Shown here: positions 14,301 through 20,949 of the stretch, piece by piece
Layout: the number at the start of each line of letters is the position of its first letter
Position numbering within the stretch: position 1 is the first letter of the stretch
Virus record (IMG/VR): IMGVR_UViG_3300031840_000463
Span: 1-28,296 of that record
Direction: 5' to 3' (one strand)
From: a virus
Length of the DNA stretch: 28,296 nt
Notes under the pieces: generated by a model
What the model was told of the DNA's origin: nothing
Database searches by the model: none
The model's input: the letters and a program-made list of their open reading frames with translations, nothing else
Translations under genes and position numbers: made by a program

Positions 14301-14602
14301 AACATCTGCACATCTGTTATTTTGTTTGGTGGTTCTGCACCATAGTACTGTGCATCACCCTCATTTTTCCATTTAAAACCTGCATTATCTGTGACATGTC
14401 CTGCACGATGGGTCACGACCTCTATATTTTGTGTCTGTGTACCACGTGTGACTAGTTGCAAATCAGGTTGACCTGTAGACTGGGGTATACCTGCATACTC
14501 ACCATTCTGGGTCAGTGTAGACTGTGTAGACCAGTAGTGGTCTGACTGTAGTTTAAATGGTGCTATAAAACCACGTATGTATTCTGGTGTAATGTCTGCC
14601 AT
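11306..14602 (-). CDS. Large tail protein with sialidase-type Asp boxes, likely receptor-binding or glycan-acting
   Basis: The 1098 residues sit just downstream of the tape measure. Residues about 60-450 look like a beta-propeller: two Asp-box motifs are visible, STDDGQTF (199-206) and SANGGMTF (269-276), of the S-x-D-x-G-x-T-F type found in sialidases and other BNR proteins. The middle (about 500-720) has features of a jelly-roll, lectin-like domain (CASSDTIKYTQTF, GIQIQSQL-like strands, DADYHFFSYGIGS). The C-terminal third is beta-rich with Gly and Asp, ending near the tail hub gene. It could bind or trim capsule or cell-wall sugars. Whether it is enzymatic cannot be told; I did not find a full sialidase active site. 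Confidence 0.7.
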   Translation of the reverse strand: MADITPEYIRGFIAPFKLQSDHYWSTQSTLTQNGEYAGIPQSTGQPDLQLVTRGTQTQNIEVVTHRAGHVTDNAGFKWKNEGDAQYYGAEPPNKITDVQMLQSQSVNTSYVPRKSIRLTSGTVLIANEYSTVTDNFSRVGRISTTGTYTSVQVDTQSNASLLGNKRFPTICELSDASVLLAVWVIDPAKSLANVHMYRSTDDGQTFVLVSSRALPDDIDVDGTTGAGNTGFDLQPLALAASTHQVLLFAGLYIHDTSPTYGSAMTQYASANGGMTFQKIDKSSSSGGHFYLPQIVEHNGVFIIAYISSTDSVDFTRIANAFDSVFDVLGIIPADDISASLCVGSGNRLIGGDITMSKDTDGRLYFYAAKYNATYAGAQIHGAFSDLAGIGIEDYAKKWHNWNDEFSFSNTTVYNNVVTVTGAGIINIQTCAGQGQQLLFCNWNNQGTNAFADSLLMVNLGVWSSQQYPRLNPYPIDNQWGYNSSDWVAADLPAHNGVWTRTVSGTPTDVLGGDHITLQCASSDTIKYTQTFTDKTNGALIHTRLSNVSGGTVTRGTAFGVQIQSQLSTDTYYVEVVVGSNRIHVYDVHAGYGSALASATGLSLPDGVQLLIYLDNKTGEVYVNYAPAGSPLQYTELTGTLTLDANTTQNVYWGIPTASGVGTVDADYHFFSYGIGSANGIQWTPQDINARQYAARGFYTTVKDGLELSTLDGAAREGDTYTITPQYGSPVQRVLHTVSPSPQVGWLSDTVTDADVDLVPAQTIAFMMNITLQGTAVTHTQSDATGLHLTGINFKQFDVEIHNGTSWSSVATVHNTVNGASGFSFTRIGAAVTSTDSTGKYLHMNECAGWSILIDDGAGNVVQRRVESSGSGVLSNTTSKRAYLSLAGVKQTDPTSGTAYLIPSACTVILNQDEYAGVRIVIQSQKTSQGRFEIGTMVLGSLVITSPQYGRGRTISFESNVIESDMPSGTLYTQKRGQGGRVVRVAWTDGVDTSSLFADPAAPDHYSLYSGVPIAARGDAPTTMMGLVQYVDGSADAVVYLPSLPKLPSAHITLNRYHEHILCTMGTDMQIEHVIGSEGLSDTTGEVFRVSTVVLREVR

Positions 14603-14604
14603 GT

Positions 14605-16851
14605 TTAATATGCCCCTGACCCTATTCTACGTGGGGTCTGACGTGCTACTGCACGGTTATATCTATCTATGTGTTTGAATGGTTGAATCAGTATGGGTGC
14701 ACCACCCATCATACCACCAGACTGTAAACGTCTGACACCCTCTGCACCACCCAGTGACTGCACTGTAGACCTGTCTAGTACTGCCTCACCACTGAGTAAA
14801 CTAGCCTGCACTACATCAGGTGCACTGTCATTTGAACCGACCATACCACCTACGTCAAACTTTGGTGGTGACTGTGATAACACTGCTGCAGTTTGTAGTG
14901 CCCCTGTTGCAGTCGCTGCTGCAATGGTTACTGCTGCTGCAACAGGTGGTAAAGTCAATGCCTGTGCAATCGCCTGTGCAGTGTCAAATGCAATAGATGA
15001 AACCGCTGCAGACTGATTGATTTTAAACTCTTTTAGTTTCAGTTCTTCTACCTGTTGACTGTATCCTTTTTCTATAGATGCCCTACGTTCTGCAGCCTGC
15101 TCTGCAGTGATGACACCATCCTTTACCATTTTGTCTATTGCTTTCAGTTCTGAATCAGTTTTATCTCTAAACTCTGTTATTTGTTTCTCATGAATGACAG
15201 ACATCAGGTCTGATATGGCAGTCATTACATTTACAAAGTTCTGACCCAAATCAGTTACACGTGTGATACCCTCCTGTTGTGCTGCAATGATGTCTGCCTG
15301 TGCTTTTTCCTCTGCTGCTTTTCTTTCAGAGATGTCATCTAGGTATTTCTTTTTACTGTCATCTAGAATGTCTTGCAGTTCTTTTTGCTCTGCTACTCTG
15401 TTTTCTGCTGCAAGTGATTCAAGTGTGTCTAGTTCATCTGCCAACATCAGTAACTGTGTCTGTTCTTTTACTGACAGTGCACGGGCATCTGTAGTATCTA
15501 CCAGTGCATCTAACTGTAACTGTGTAGAAAAGACCTGTGCATCTATTGCCTGCCCCAGTTCTTTTACTGCAGATAGTTGTTTCTGATACTCTGGTGTCAG
15601 TCTGTCCTTTACCTGTTGTTCTAACTCTACATTTGCTACCAGTGAATCATTTAAAAACTCTGCAATCTCGTCTATATTTTCTGTGACCTCTTTTGATGCA
15701 GTTGATAGACCTTTCATTGCATTTGTAGCAGTTTGTGTTGCATCTGCAGTTGCAGTCATTTTCTGGGGTGCAGTACTGGCTGCAGATAGTTTCTGAAACT
15801 GTGCTACACGTGCATTTGCACGTGCATATGCATTGACCATATTATCTACTGCCTGTGCATTTTCACGTGCTACATCATTCAGAATAACCATTGCACGTTC
15901 TGAATCACCTGTAACTAACAAAGCACCTGCCTGTGCTACAACAAATACATTTTCTATAGCCTGCCCTATCATAGCAAGTCTGTCACGCATCAATGACCCC
16001 ATAAAAATCACTGATTCAGTTACAAACTGTATAGATGCATTTATACTGTTACTACCACTGAAACCATCTATAACCCTTTGAATCTCACCTACTGATACTG
16101 TACTAAATTCTGCCATTTTTCTTTGAAAGTTTCCCATAGATTTTATACCATGTTCATCTATCGCAATACCGAATTCTGTTGCTAGTACTTTCATGTTTTC
16201 TAGATTTTCAAGTGCCCCAGATTGTATCAGTGCAGGACCTGCAGAACGACCGAATAAAATCATGGCAGTGGCATTACGTTCTGTGGCATTCTCTATCTGA
16301 CCCAGTGCCTTTACTGATTCATTGAAAACATCATCTGCAGTACGTAGATTACCCTCTGCATCTGCAACACTTACCCCTAGTTGTGCAAAGGCATCTGCAG
16401 TCAGTTTACTACCTTTATTTGCAGCATCCATAGACCCCTGAAACTTTATCAGACCACCCTCTAGATTACCAAATGCAAGACCAGACCCCTCTGCTGCAAG
16501 TCGTAGACCTGCAAGTGTGTCAACTGCTATACCTGTCTTTGTAGATGCATCTACCAGTTCATTTGTCAGGTCTGCAAAATGTTGACCCAGTTTTATAGTT
16601 GCTGCACCTATGGCAACCACTGCAGCCCCTACTGCTGCAAATGATTTACCCATGTTTTTCATTTTGGCAGACACTGATTTACTGGTCTTATCTGCAGAAC
16701 CCTCCATTTTTTTGAAGTTCTTATCAAGTTCTTTTGCAGCCTTTGATGCCTGTGCATCTGTTATGTTTGGTATCTTTTTTAGATTGCGTTCTAGATTCTC
16801 TGTAGATGCCTTGAATGCAATATTGACACTTTTATTTACATCACCTGCCAC
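14605..16851 (-). CDS. Tape measure protein
   Basis: This encodes 748 residues, the longest helical protein here, in the right place after the tail chaperones. The N-terminus is a Lys-rich coiled region (LERNLKKIPNI, AKELDKNFKKMEG), then a hydrophobic segment at 71-88 (FAAVGAAVVAIGAATIKL). The middle has the tape-measure pattern GIAVDTLAGLRLAAEGSGLA. Another coiled section follows (EKAQADIIAAQQ, ERRASIEKGYSQQVEELKL), and a second Ala-rich hydrophobic stretch near 655-690. At about 0.15 nm per residue the tail would be near 110 nm. The start is GTG (16849-16851) with AGGTGA upstream; it overlaps the stop of the tiny membrane protein gene. Confidence 0.93.
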   Translation of the reverse strand: MAGDVNKSVNIAFKASTENLERNLKKIPNITDAQASKAAKELDKNFKKMEGSADKTSKSVSAKMKNMGKSFAAVGAAVVAIGAATIKLGQHFADLTNELVDASTKTGIAVDTLAGLRLAAEGSGLAFGNLEGGLIKFQGSMDAANKGSKLTADAFAQLGVSVADAEGNLRTADDVFNESVKALGQIENATERNATAMILFGRSAGPALIQSGALENLENMKVLATEFGIAIDEHGIKSMGNFQRKMAEFSTVSVGEIQRVIDGFSGSNSINASIQFVTESVIFMGSLMRDRLAMIGQAIENVFVVAQAGALLVTGDSERAMVILNDVARENAQAVDNMVNAYARANARVAQFQKLSAASTAPQKMTATADATQTATNAMKGLSTASKEVTENIDEIAEFLNDSLVANVELEQQVKDRLTPEYQKQLSAVKELGQAIDAQVFSTQLQLDALVDTTDARALSVKEQTQLLMLADELDTLESLAAENRVAEQKELQDILDDSKKKYLDDISERKAAEEKAQADIIAAQQEGITRVTDLGQNFVNVMTAISDLMSVIHEKQITEFRDKTDSELKAIDKMVKDGVITAEQAAERRASIEKGYSQQVEELKLKEFKINQSAAVSSIAFDTAQAIAQALTLPPVAAAVTIAAATATGALQTAAVLSQSPPKFDVGGMVGSNDSAPDVVQASLLSGEAVLDRSTVQSLGGAEGVRRLQSGGMMGGAPILIQPFKHIDRYNRAVARQTPRRIGSGAY

Positions 16852-16954
16852 GTTTCACCTCTGATACTACACACCATATCACAATGCATACTATACATGT
16901 GAATACACACCATGAATACAGTCTATCTCTGATACCAGTGACAAACTCTGTCAT
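16841..16954 (-). CDS. Tiny membrane protein before the tape measure, 37 aa
   Basis: The ATG at 16952-16954 overlaps the TGA of the gp10-like gene (ATGA) and has AGGT six bases upstream. The stop lies 11 nt inside the tape measure gene. The protein MTEFVTGIRDRLYSWCVFTC, then IVCIVIWCVVSEVKRGR, is a single hydrophobic helix rich in Cys and Trp with a basic end, a typical single-pass membrane peptide. A longer in-frame ORF (from 17035) only adds sequence that shadows the upstream gene. An odd place for a membrane protein; it could be a DNA-entry or tail accessory peptide, but no role is assigned. Confidence 0.6.
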   Translation of the reverse strand: MTEFVTGIRDRLYSWCVFTCIVCIVIWCVVSEVKRGR

Positions 16955-17388
16955 TTCATACCTGCTATACGTTTTACTGTTTTCTCTGCTATTTCTTTTA
17001 AAACCTTGTCTACACTTGCCTTTGCAGGTGACCATAGAACTGCATCTGCAAGTCTTTTACCCTGTCTGATGTTTGTAGATGATTCCCTACCTACTCTGAT
17101 TGCATATGCATATGGTGCAGTGTTCTCTACAAATGCCTCAATGGTGTTAGGTGGTATGATACGTATGCCTGTTCTGTGCATGTATTTTGACCCTTTAGAT
17201 TCACCATATTTTGCCTGTCTAACTAACCACTGTTGTTCACTCTGCTTTGCAAGTTTCTCTGTGGTGTCCTCTAGTACCTGAACTATGATGGGGTCTGCAT
17301 CCTTTATGATTTGATAGAACATGTCACGTGATGCACCTGTAATCTCTACAGACCCACGACCTTTACCATATCGGATTGTTTTAGACAT
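16951..17388 (-). CDS. HK97 gp10-like head-tail or tail completion protein
   Basis: The ATG at 17386-17388 (MSKTIRYGKGRGSVEITGAS) has GGAG at eight bases; the longer frame to 17463 only shadows the tail chaperone extension. The 145 residues show the gp10-like pattern: an N-terminal helix pair (LEDTTEKLAKQSEQQWLVRQ), a basic loop, HRTGIRIIPPNTIEAFVENT, then APYAYAIRVG, and a C-terminal helix. Proteins of this class usually act at the head-tail joint. Here it lies between the tail chaperones and the tape measure, an unusual place. It overlaps the chaperone extension by 8 nt. Confidence 0.65.
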   Translation of the reverse strand: MSKTIRYGKGRGSVEITGASRDMFYQIIKDADPIIVQVLEDTTEKLAKQSEQQWLVRQAKYGESKGSKYMHRTGIRIIPPNTIEAFVENTAPYAYAIRVGRESSTNIRQGKRLADAVLWSPAKASVDKVLKEIAEKTVKRIAGMK

Positions 17389-17931
17389 TTTTCTGTCTCC
17401 ATTTACTGATTCTGTCCTGTTTTGCCCTTTGATTTTTTGTATCTGCATCCTTTTTTGATTCATGACACATCATGTAATCTACATACAGACGTGCCTGTAA
17501 ATCTGTTGACAGACTGCAAAACCATTCAGGGTCTTTATTCCAAAATCTAGAGATTGCAAATGCCTGTCTTTCTATGTTTCCTGCTCTGGTGGTTCTGTAA
17601 AATTTTCTGTTTCATTGACCTCTGCTGCAGATGGTAGTGCACCTGCCATAAGACCTATGCACTGCATACCAGATTCTAGAATCTGTGATACTGGTACATC
17701 TGCACCTAGTAAAACATCTAGACATCTAGACCCATAGTCTACAGTGTTTGTCACGTGTCTCTGTTTTGGCAGACGTGTATCATCTGAACAAATACAAATA
17801 GCAATAGCACACAAACGACCTGTAACAGACCTGCTCTGACTATCAGACCACTGTGATATGATGTCAAAACAGGTAGACAGTGATGGTGTTGATATATTCA
17901 TTTCACCAAATGTATGTAAAGTGATTTTCAT
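17381..17931 (-). CDS. Tail assembly chaperone GT fusion made by -1 frameshift
   Basis: The shorter frame (17572-17931) ends at a TAG. The -1 frame is blocked by TGA at 17612-17614 and then open until TAA at 17381-17383, with no usable start codon before its middle. The two frames overlap by only about 40 nt, and in that window lies A AAT TTT (17599-17605) in the correct phase for a -1 slip. The fusion would have 111 + 72 = 183 residues. The extension, YRTTRAGNIERQAFAISRFW, then NKDPEWFCSLSTDLQARLYV and a Lys/Arg-rich tail, has the typical T-part pattern with Trp and helix-forming residues. The pair helps tail tube protein assemble on the tape measure. Confidence 0.8.
17572..17931 (-). CDS. 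Tail assembly chaperone G (unshifted product)
   Basis: This 119-residue product of the unshifted frame lies directly after the tail tube gene, as G-type chaperones do. It begins MKITLHTFGEMNISTPSLST, has mixed helices, and ends in an acidic, low-complexity tail (SAAEVNETENFTEPPEQET) in which the slippery site lies. The start ATG at 17929-17931 follows AAAGGGGGTC. Confidence comes from position and the overlapping extension frame rather than clear homology. Confidence 0.8.
   Translation of the reverse strand: MKITLHTFGEMNISTPSLSTCFDIISQWSDSQSRSVTGRLCAIAICICSDDTRLPKQRHVTNTVDYGSRCLDVLLGADVPVSQILESGMQCIGLMAGALPSAAEVNETENFTEPPEQET
17599..17605 (-). other. Slippery heptamer A AAT TTT for -1 frameshifting
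   Basis: In the G frame the codons are GAA AAT TTT ACA. Slipping back one base re-pairs as AAA TTT and continues TAC AGA ACC. The heptamer sits inside the only window where both frames are open. Confidence 0.75.
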
Positions 17932-17967
17932 ATTGACCCCCTTTAGTCATGAAAACGTTATAGAATG

Positions 17968-18465
17968 TTATGCCTGTACGTATGTGACACCTGCATAACA
18001 CTCACCAGATACCTCAATGGTGTTACCATCAGATGATTCAGACAGGTTTGTAACCTCTAGTAAACACTTTGCATACGTTGCAGTGTATGTTTTACCAGAA
18101 CCTAGTGTACTGGTGTCACATTCAAATACAACAGACTGTAAGAACTGTTCAAAACCATCACCACCAGTAGATGTCAATGGTGCACCACTATTAAAACCTC
18201 TGTTGTAGATTCTGTCCATCAAGTTATCTGCAGTGGTGTCTGTGAGTGAACGCATGTGGACACTGAAACTAAATGTGATAACAGGGTCATCACCTTTACG
18301 TAGACCTACGATTGCACCACGGTCACGGATGACTACACGGTCTGCACGTGGTTCTGCTGCACTGAAATCACCTACTTCAAATGAAACCTCATATGATGAT
18401 GCTGCAGCATCTGTGATTGTGATTTTACCATCACGTCTTGTACCTACTACTGAACTATCTGCCAT
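17968..18465 (-). CDS. Major tail tube protein
   Basis: This encodes 165 residues, a normal size for a tail tube subunit. It has alternating beta strands and a hairpin-forming loop (VGDFSAAEPRADRVVIRDRG), a helix in the middle (TTADNLMDRIYNRGFNSG), and C-terminal strands ending GECYAGVTYVQA. It begins MADSSVVGTRRDGKITITDA, with GAGGTCAGTC before the ATG. Position between the tail terminator-like gene and the chaperone pair is the classical one for the tube protein. Confidence 0.85.
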   Translation of the reverse strand: MADSSVVGTRRDGKITITDAAASSYEVSFEVGDFSAAEPRADRVVIRDRGAIVGLRKGDDPVITFSFSVHMRSLTDTTADNLMDRIYNRGFNSGAPLTSTGGDGFEQFLQSVVFECDTSTLGSGKTYTATYAKCLLEVTNLSESSDGNTIEVSGECYAGVTYVQA

Positions 18466-18478
18466 GACTGACCTCTTT

Positions 18479-18922
18479 TTAATTTAGGGTTAAATAATGT
18501 AAAACTGTGAATGTTAAACTGATTGTACACCATTCACCAGAGTCTGACAGTTCATTGTCAATACCTCTGAATCTGATTTGTAGATTATCATGTAATGGTG
18601 TACTACGATTGGTGATAGTTTCCATAACTGTCTGTGCACTGGTCAGTGCATTATCATATGAATCTATCTGGTCTTTTGGTCTGATTCTAAATGCATATCT
18701 GACCAGTATTTCTGTGTCTGTCATGACACCTGCATCACGTCTCTGTCTGTCATCATCTCTACTACTGACAGTACCCACACCTACACTAAACCGTTTGTGT
18801 GCTACTGTATTTGGTCCACGTCCATACCCATCAAATGGATTACGTGATTCATCAAAACCAGACAGTGCAGTGATTGCCACTGCAAACCTCTGTCTGATGG
18901 TAGATAGAGACACTGCAGACAT
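18479..18922 (-). CDS. Tail terminator-like protein
   Basis: This encodes 147 residues. It begins MSAVSLSTIRQRFAVAITAL and later has VRYAFRIRPKDQIDSYDNAL followed by a helix (TSAQTVMETIT) and a strand (EWCTISLTFTVLHYL), the alpha/beta arrangement of gpU-type proteins that cap the tail tube. It lies just before the tube gene. GAGGTACTGAG precedes the ATG. The assignment rests on the pattern and position. Confidence 0.65.
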   Translation of the reverse strand: MSAVSLSTIRQRFAVAITALSGFDESRNPFDGYGRGPNTVAHKRFSVGVGTVSSRDDDRQRRDAGVMTDTEILVRYAFRIRPKDQIDSYDNALTSAQTVMETITNRSTPLHDNLQIRFRGIDNELSDSGEWCTISLTFTVLHYLTLN

Positions 18923-18923
18923 C

Positions 18924-19679
18924 TCAGTACCTCCGATACCAGATAGGTGGTGCAGATGTGTAAATCACACCCAGTGCAGCACGTCTATGGTTATCATTGT
19001 CTGTACGACCATCCTGATTCAAATCATATTTGAATGACAGTCTTTTAAAGTCGAATTCCATTTCTTTTCTATGGGTACGTGCAAGGTCTAAATATCGACC
19101 CTCACCTAAACCTGAACTGTCCATATCTTTAAAGATTAAATAGAATGTCAGATTTTTATGGGCTGCACGTAGTGACTGTGGTGACATTATCAAATACTCA
19201 ATGTTACCTAGGTCTCTAATACGTTGTATCAGTTGTACCCATGCCTCATCTATGTATGTCTGATATGAACTACCTAGACTACTGGGTCTGATAGATGCTA
19301 GGTCAGAATACTCTGCCTCTAAATCTAAATCACTGATAACAGGATACAGAGCACTGAGACAGATGGCAGATGGTTTTTTAAATGTATGTATCACACCATC
19401 TATAGTCAGTTCCCAGAACTGCATGTACCCATCTGACAGACGTAATGTAGTAGGTAGTTCAGACCCTGAAAGGTTATACGTGGCAACATTTGAAACAATA
19501 GATACTGCAGTACGTGCAATGACATCTGCACCATCTGGGTCAGTCAATCGAAAATAAGCAGATGTGGGTGACACAAGTGCATTATCTCTGTAGACAGGTA
19601 GGTCTACAGTGCATGCACGATTGCGTTCTAACACATCATGTATTCTGATTCTAGGACTGTAAATACGTTCTGTTGCCAC
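18924..19679 (-). CDS. Head-tail connector-like protein with N-terminal beta domain
   Basis: This encodes 251 residues, with GTG start at 19677-19679 after GGTGACAC. The first 110 residues look like an immunoglobulin-like beta sandwich (CTVDLPVYRDNALVSPTSAY, then strands to DGVIHTFKKP). After it comes a mainly helical part (DLEAEYSDLASIRPS, YIDEAWVQLIQRIRDLGN, SLRAAHKNLTFYLIFKDM) like a head-completion adaptor. Position between capsid genes and the tail terminator fits a connector. A beta domain in front of an adaptor is less usual; it may face outward. Confidence 0.6.
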   Translation of the reverse strand: MATERIYSPRIRIHDVLERNRACTVDLPVYRDNALVSPTSAYFRLTDPDGADVIARTAVSIVSNVATYNLSGSELPTTLRLSDGYMQFWELTIDGVIHTFKKPSAICLSALYPVISDLDLEAEYSDLASIRPSSLGSSYQTYIDEAWVQLIQRIRDLGNIEYLIMSPQSLRAAHKNLTFYLIFKDMDSSGLGEGRYLDLARTHRKEMEFDFKRLSFKYDLNQDGRTDNDNHRRAALGVIYTSAPPIWYRRY

Positions 19680-19689
19680 GTGTCACCTG

Positions 19690-20022
19690 TTATAGATTGT
19701 TTACATTCAAAAGTACGTACCACAAACTGTCTGATGACCCTAAAAGTGCAACCTCACCTGCAGACAAGGTCAGAACACCACCTGCAGCATCATCTTTTAT
19801 TGCAAGGTCATTTGTAGTACCTGCATTTTTGATGTAGTAAACACGTCCATCCTTTTCAGGTGGTAATGTAATATTACGTGTACCTAAACCACCATCTATA
19901 ACCTGAAAAAGGCTATCTTTATCAGTCAGTGTGATGTTACCTGAAATGGTTTTTACTTCTAGTCCACCTGCAAGTAATACAGGTCTGGGGATTTTGAAAA
20001 ATGGTTTGCCGTTATATGCCAT
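19690..20022 (-). CDS. Beta-rich virion protein, probable capsid decoration
   Basis: This encodes 110 residues: SGNITLTDKDSLFQVIDGGL, then RNITLPPEKDGRVYYIKNAG, then GGVLTLSAGEVALLGSSDSL and W. This pattern of short strands ending in a tryptophan recurs in small decoration and fibre-shaft proteins of many phages. The ATG follows AGAGGTGCATC. Decoration of the head is the favoured role from its place in the head group; a tail accessory protein is possible. Confidence 0.6.
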   Translation of the reverse strand: MAYNGKPFFKIPRPVLLAGGLEVKTISGNITLTDKDSLFQVIDGGLGTRNITLPPEKDGRVYYIKNAGTTNDLAIKDDAAGGVLTLSAGEVALLGSSDSLWYVLLNVNNL

Positions 20023-20037
20023 GATGCACCTCTATGG

Positions 20038-20181
20038 TTATTTGGATTTTTTGTTATCAAGTCTCTGAGCACGTTTCACCACATCTGCACGTACCTGTTC
20101 ACGTGATACATTCTGACCTGATTGACGTGCATCTACATACAGACGTTCTGTCACTCTGTCTACCTGTTCTTTACTAGGCAT
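20038..20181 (-). CDS. Small charged protein, 47 aa
   Basis: The frame starts at 20244, but the ATG at 20179-20181 (MPSKEQVDRVTERLYVDARQ) has AGGTGG upstream and is the better start. It overlaps the end of the preceding gene by 8 nt. It is a short helical, basic protein (REQVRADVVKRAQRLDNKKSK end). The role is unknown; it lies within the head-completion genes. Confidence 0.6.
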   Translation of the reverse strand: MPSKEQVDRVTERLYVDARQSGQNVSREQVRADVVKRAQRLDNKKSK

Positions 20182-20833
20182 TTGTACCACCTTTCTTTGT
20201 ACGTTTCTTTGTTGGTGTAGGTTCTGGTTCTGATTCAAGTTCATGTATAGAATCGTATGCAGCTTGCATCTGTTTTCTCAATGCATACAGGTCATCAATC
20301 TCTTTTTTGACCTCTGGTATGTGTTGGAATTTTAGTTTACGGTCTATTTTTCTATCTAAAATGTTCACTTTTGCGTGTATTACCTCTATCTCTGGTGGGT
20401 CAATGACACCCATAGTAACCAGTGATAGTCTCCATTTGTTGTATTCTGCAGTGTCTGTATTCCAGAATACTTTTTTACCTATCTGTTTTGGTAAGTCCCA
20501 TTTCATGGTGTAGTAGTAACCACCATATTTTGTCTCATATCGTGTGATGTATCCATATTCTCTATCTAGGACTGTCTGTCCTGATTCTGCCAGTTTCATT
20601 CTGGCTACTCTACTGTCTGGCCCTTGTGGGGTTTCTTCAATACCATTGACACCTGCAATCTCGTATAACTGACCAAACTGTGGTAACCAGATATGACCTG
20701 CAGACATCTCTACCAGTTCCCATTGAAAAGGACTGTGCAGCAGATAAAAAGGTGCATTTGGTTTAATGTTCAGACTAGGGGCAGTTTGTTGTCTAGTCCC
20801 TGTCCATGCTGATGGTGTAAATGTTGTACTCAT
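20174..20833 (-). CDS. Hypothetical head-module protein, 219 aa
   Basis: The ATG at 20831-20833 (MSTTFTPSAWTGTRQQTAPS) follows AAAGGGA; the longer frame to 20890 lacks a ribosome site. The first half is rich in aromatic residues and looks beta-structured (LVEMSAGHIWLPQFGQLYEI, YGGYYYTMKWDLPKQ). The second half is helical and charged (KVNILDRKIDRKLKFQH, EIDDLYALRKQMQAAYDSIH) and ends in an acidic Pro stretch and a Lys-rich tail. It follows the capsid gene and the hairpin pair. It may be a virion or assembly protein; no family is recognised. Confidence 0.7.
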   Translation of the reverse strand: MSTTFTPSAWTGTRQQTAPSLNIKPNAPFYLLHSPFQWELVEMSAGHIWLPQFGQLYEIAGVNGIEETPQGPDSRVARMKLAESGQTVLDREYGYITRYETKYGGYYYTMKWDLPKQIGKKVFWNTDTAEYNKWRLSLVTMGVIDPPEIEVIHAKVNILDRKIDRKLKFQHIPEVKKEIDDLYALRKQMQAAYDSIHELESEPEPTPTKKRTKKGGTNA

Positions 20834-20887
20834 AACTTTTTCCCTTTGTATGAATGTTGATTGTTTTAAAGTTTTGTGACTACACAC

Positions 20888-20944
20888 CATGACCCCGTAG
20901 GGTCATGGGTGCAGGGTACAAAGGGATAAACCTTGCACCCATGA
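20888..20944 (-). other. Two overlapping RNA hairpins after the capsid gene
   Basis: Just after the capsid stop the minus-strand transcript can form a 15-bp stem with one wobble (930-944 with 903-917 of the 20 kb block, 12-base loop). It can also form a second 8-bp stem at 20888-20907 closed by C(TACG)G, a UNCG-type tetraloop. They share five bases (20903-20907), so they are partly exclusive. There is no T-run on the minus strand, so this is not a simple terminator. A message stabiliser, processing site or partial attenuator for the abundant capsid message is likely. Confidence 0.65.
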
Positions 20945-20949
20945 ACCTT

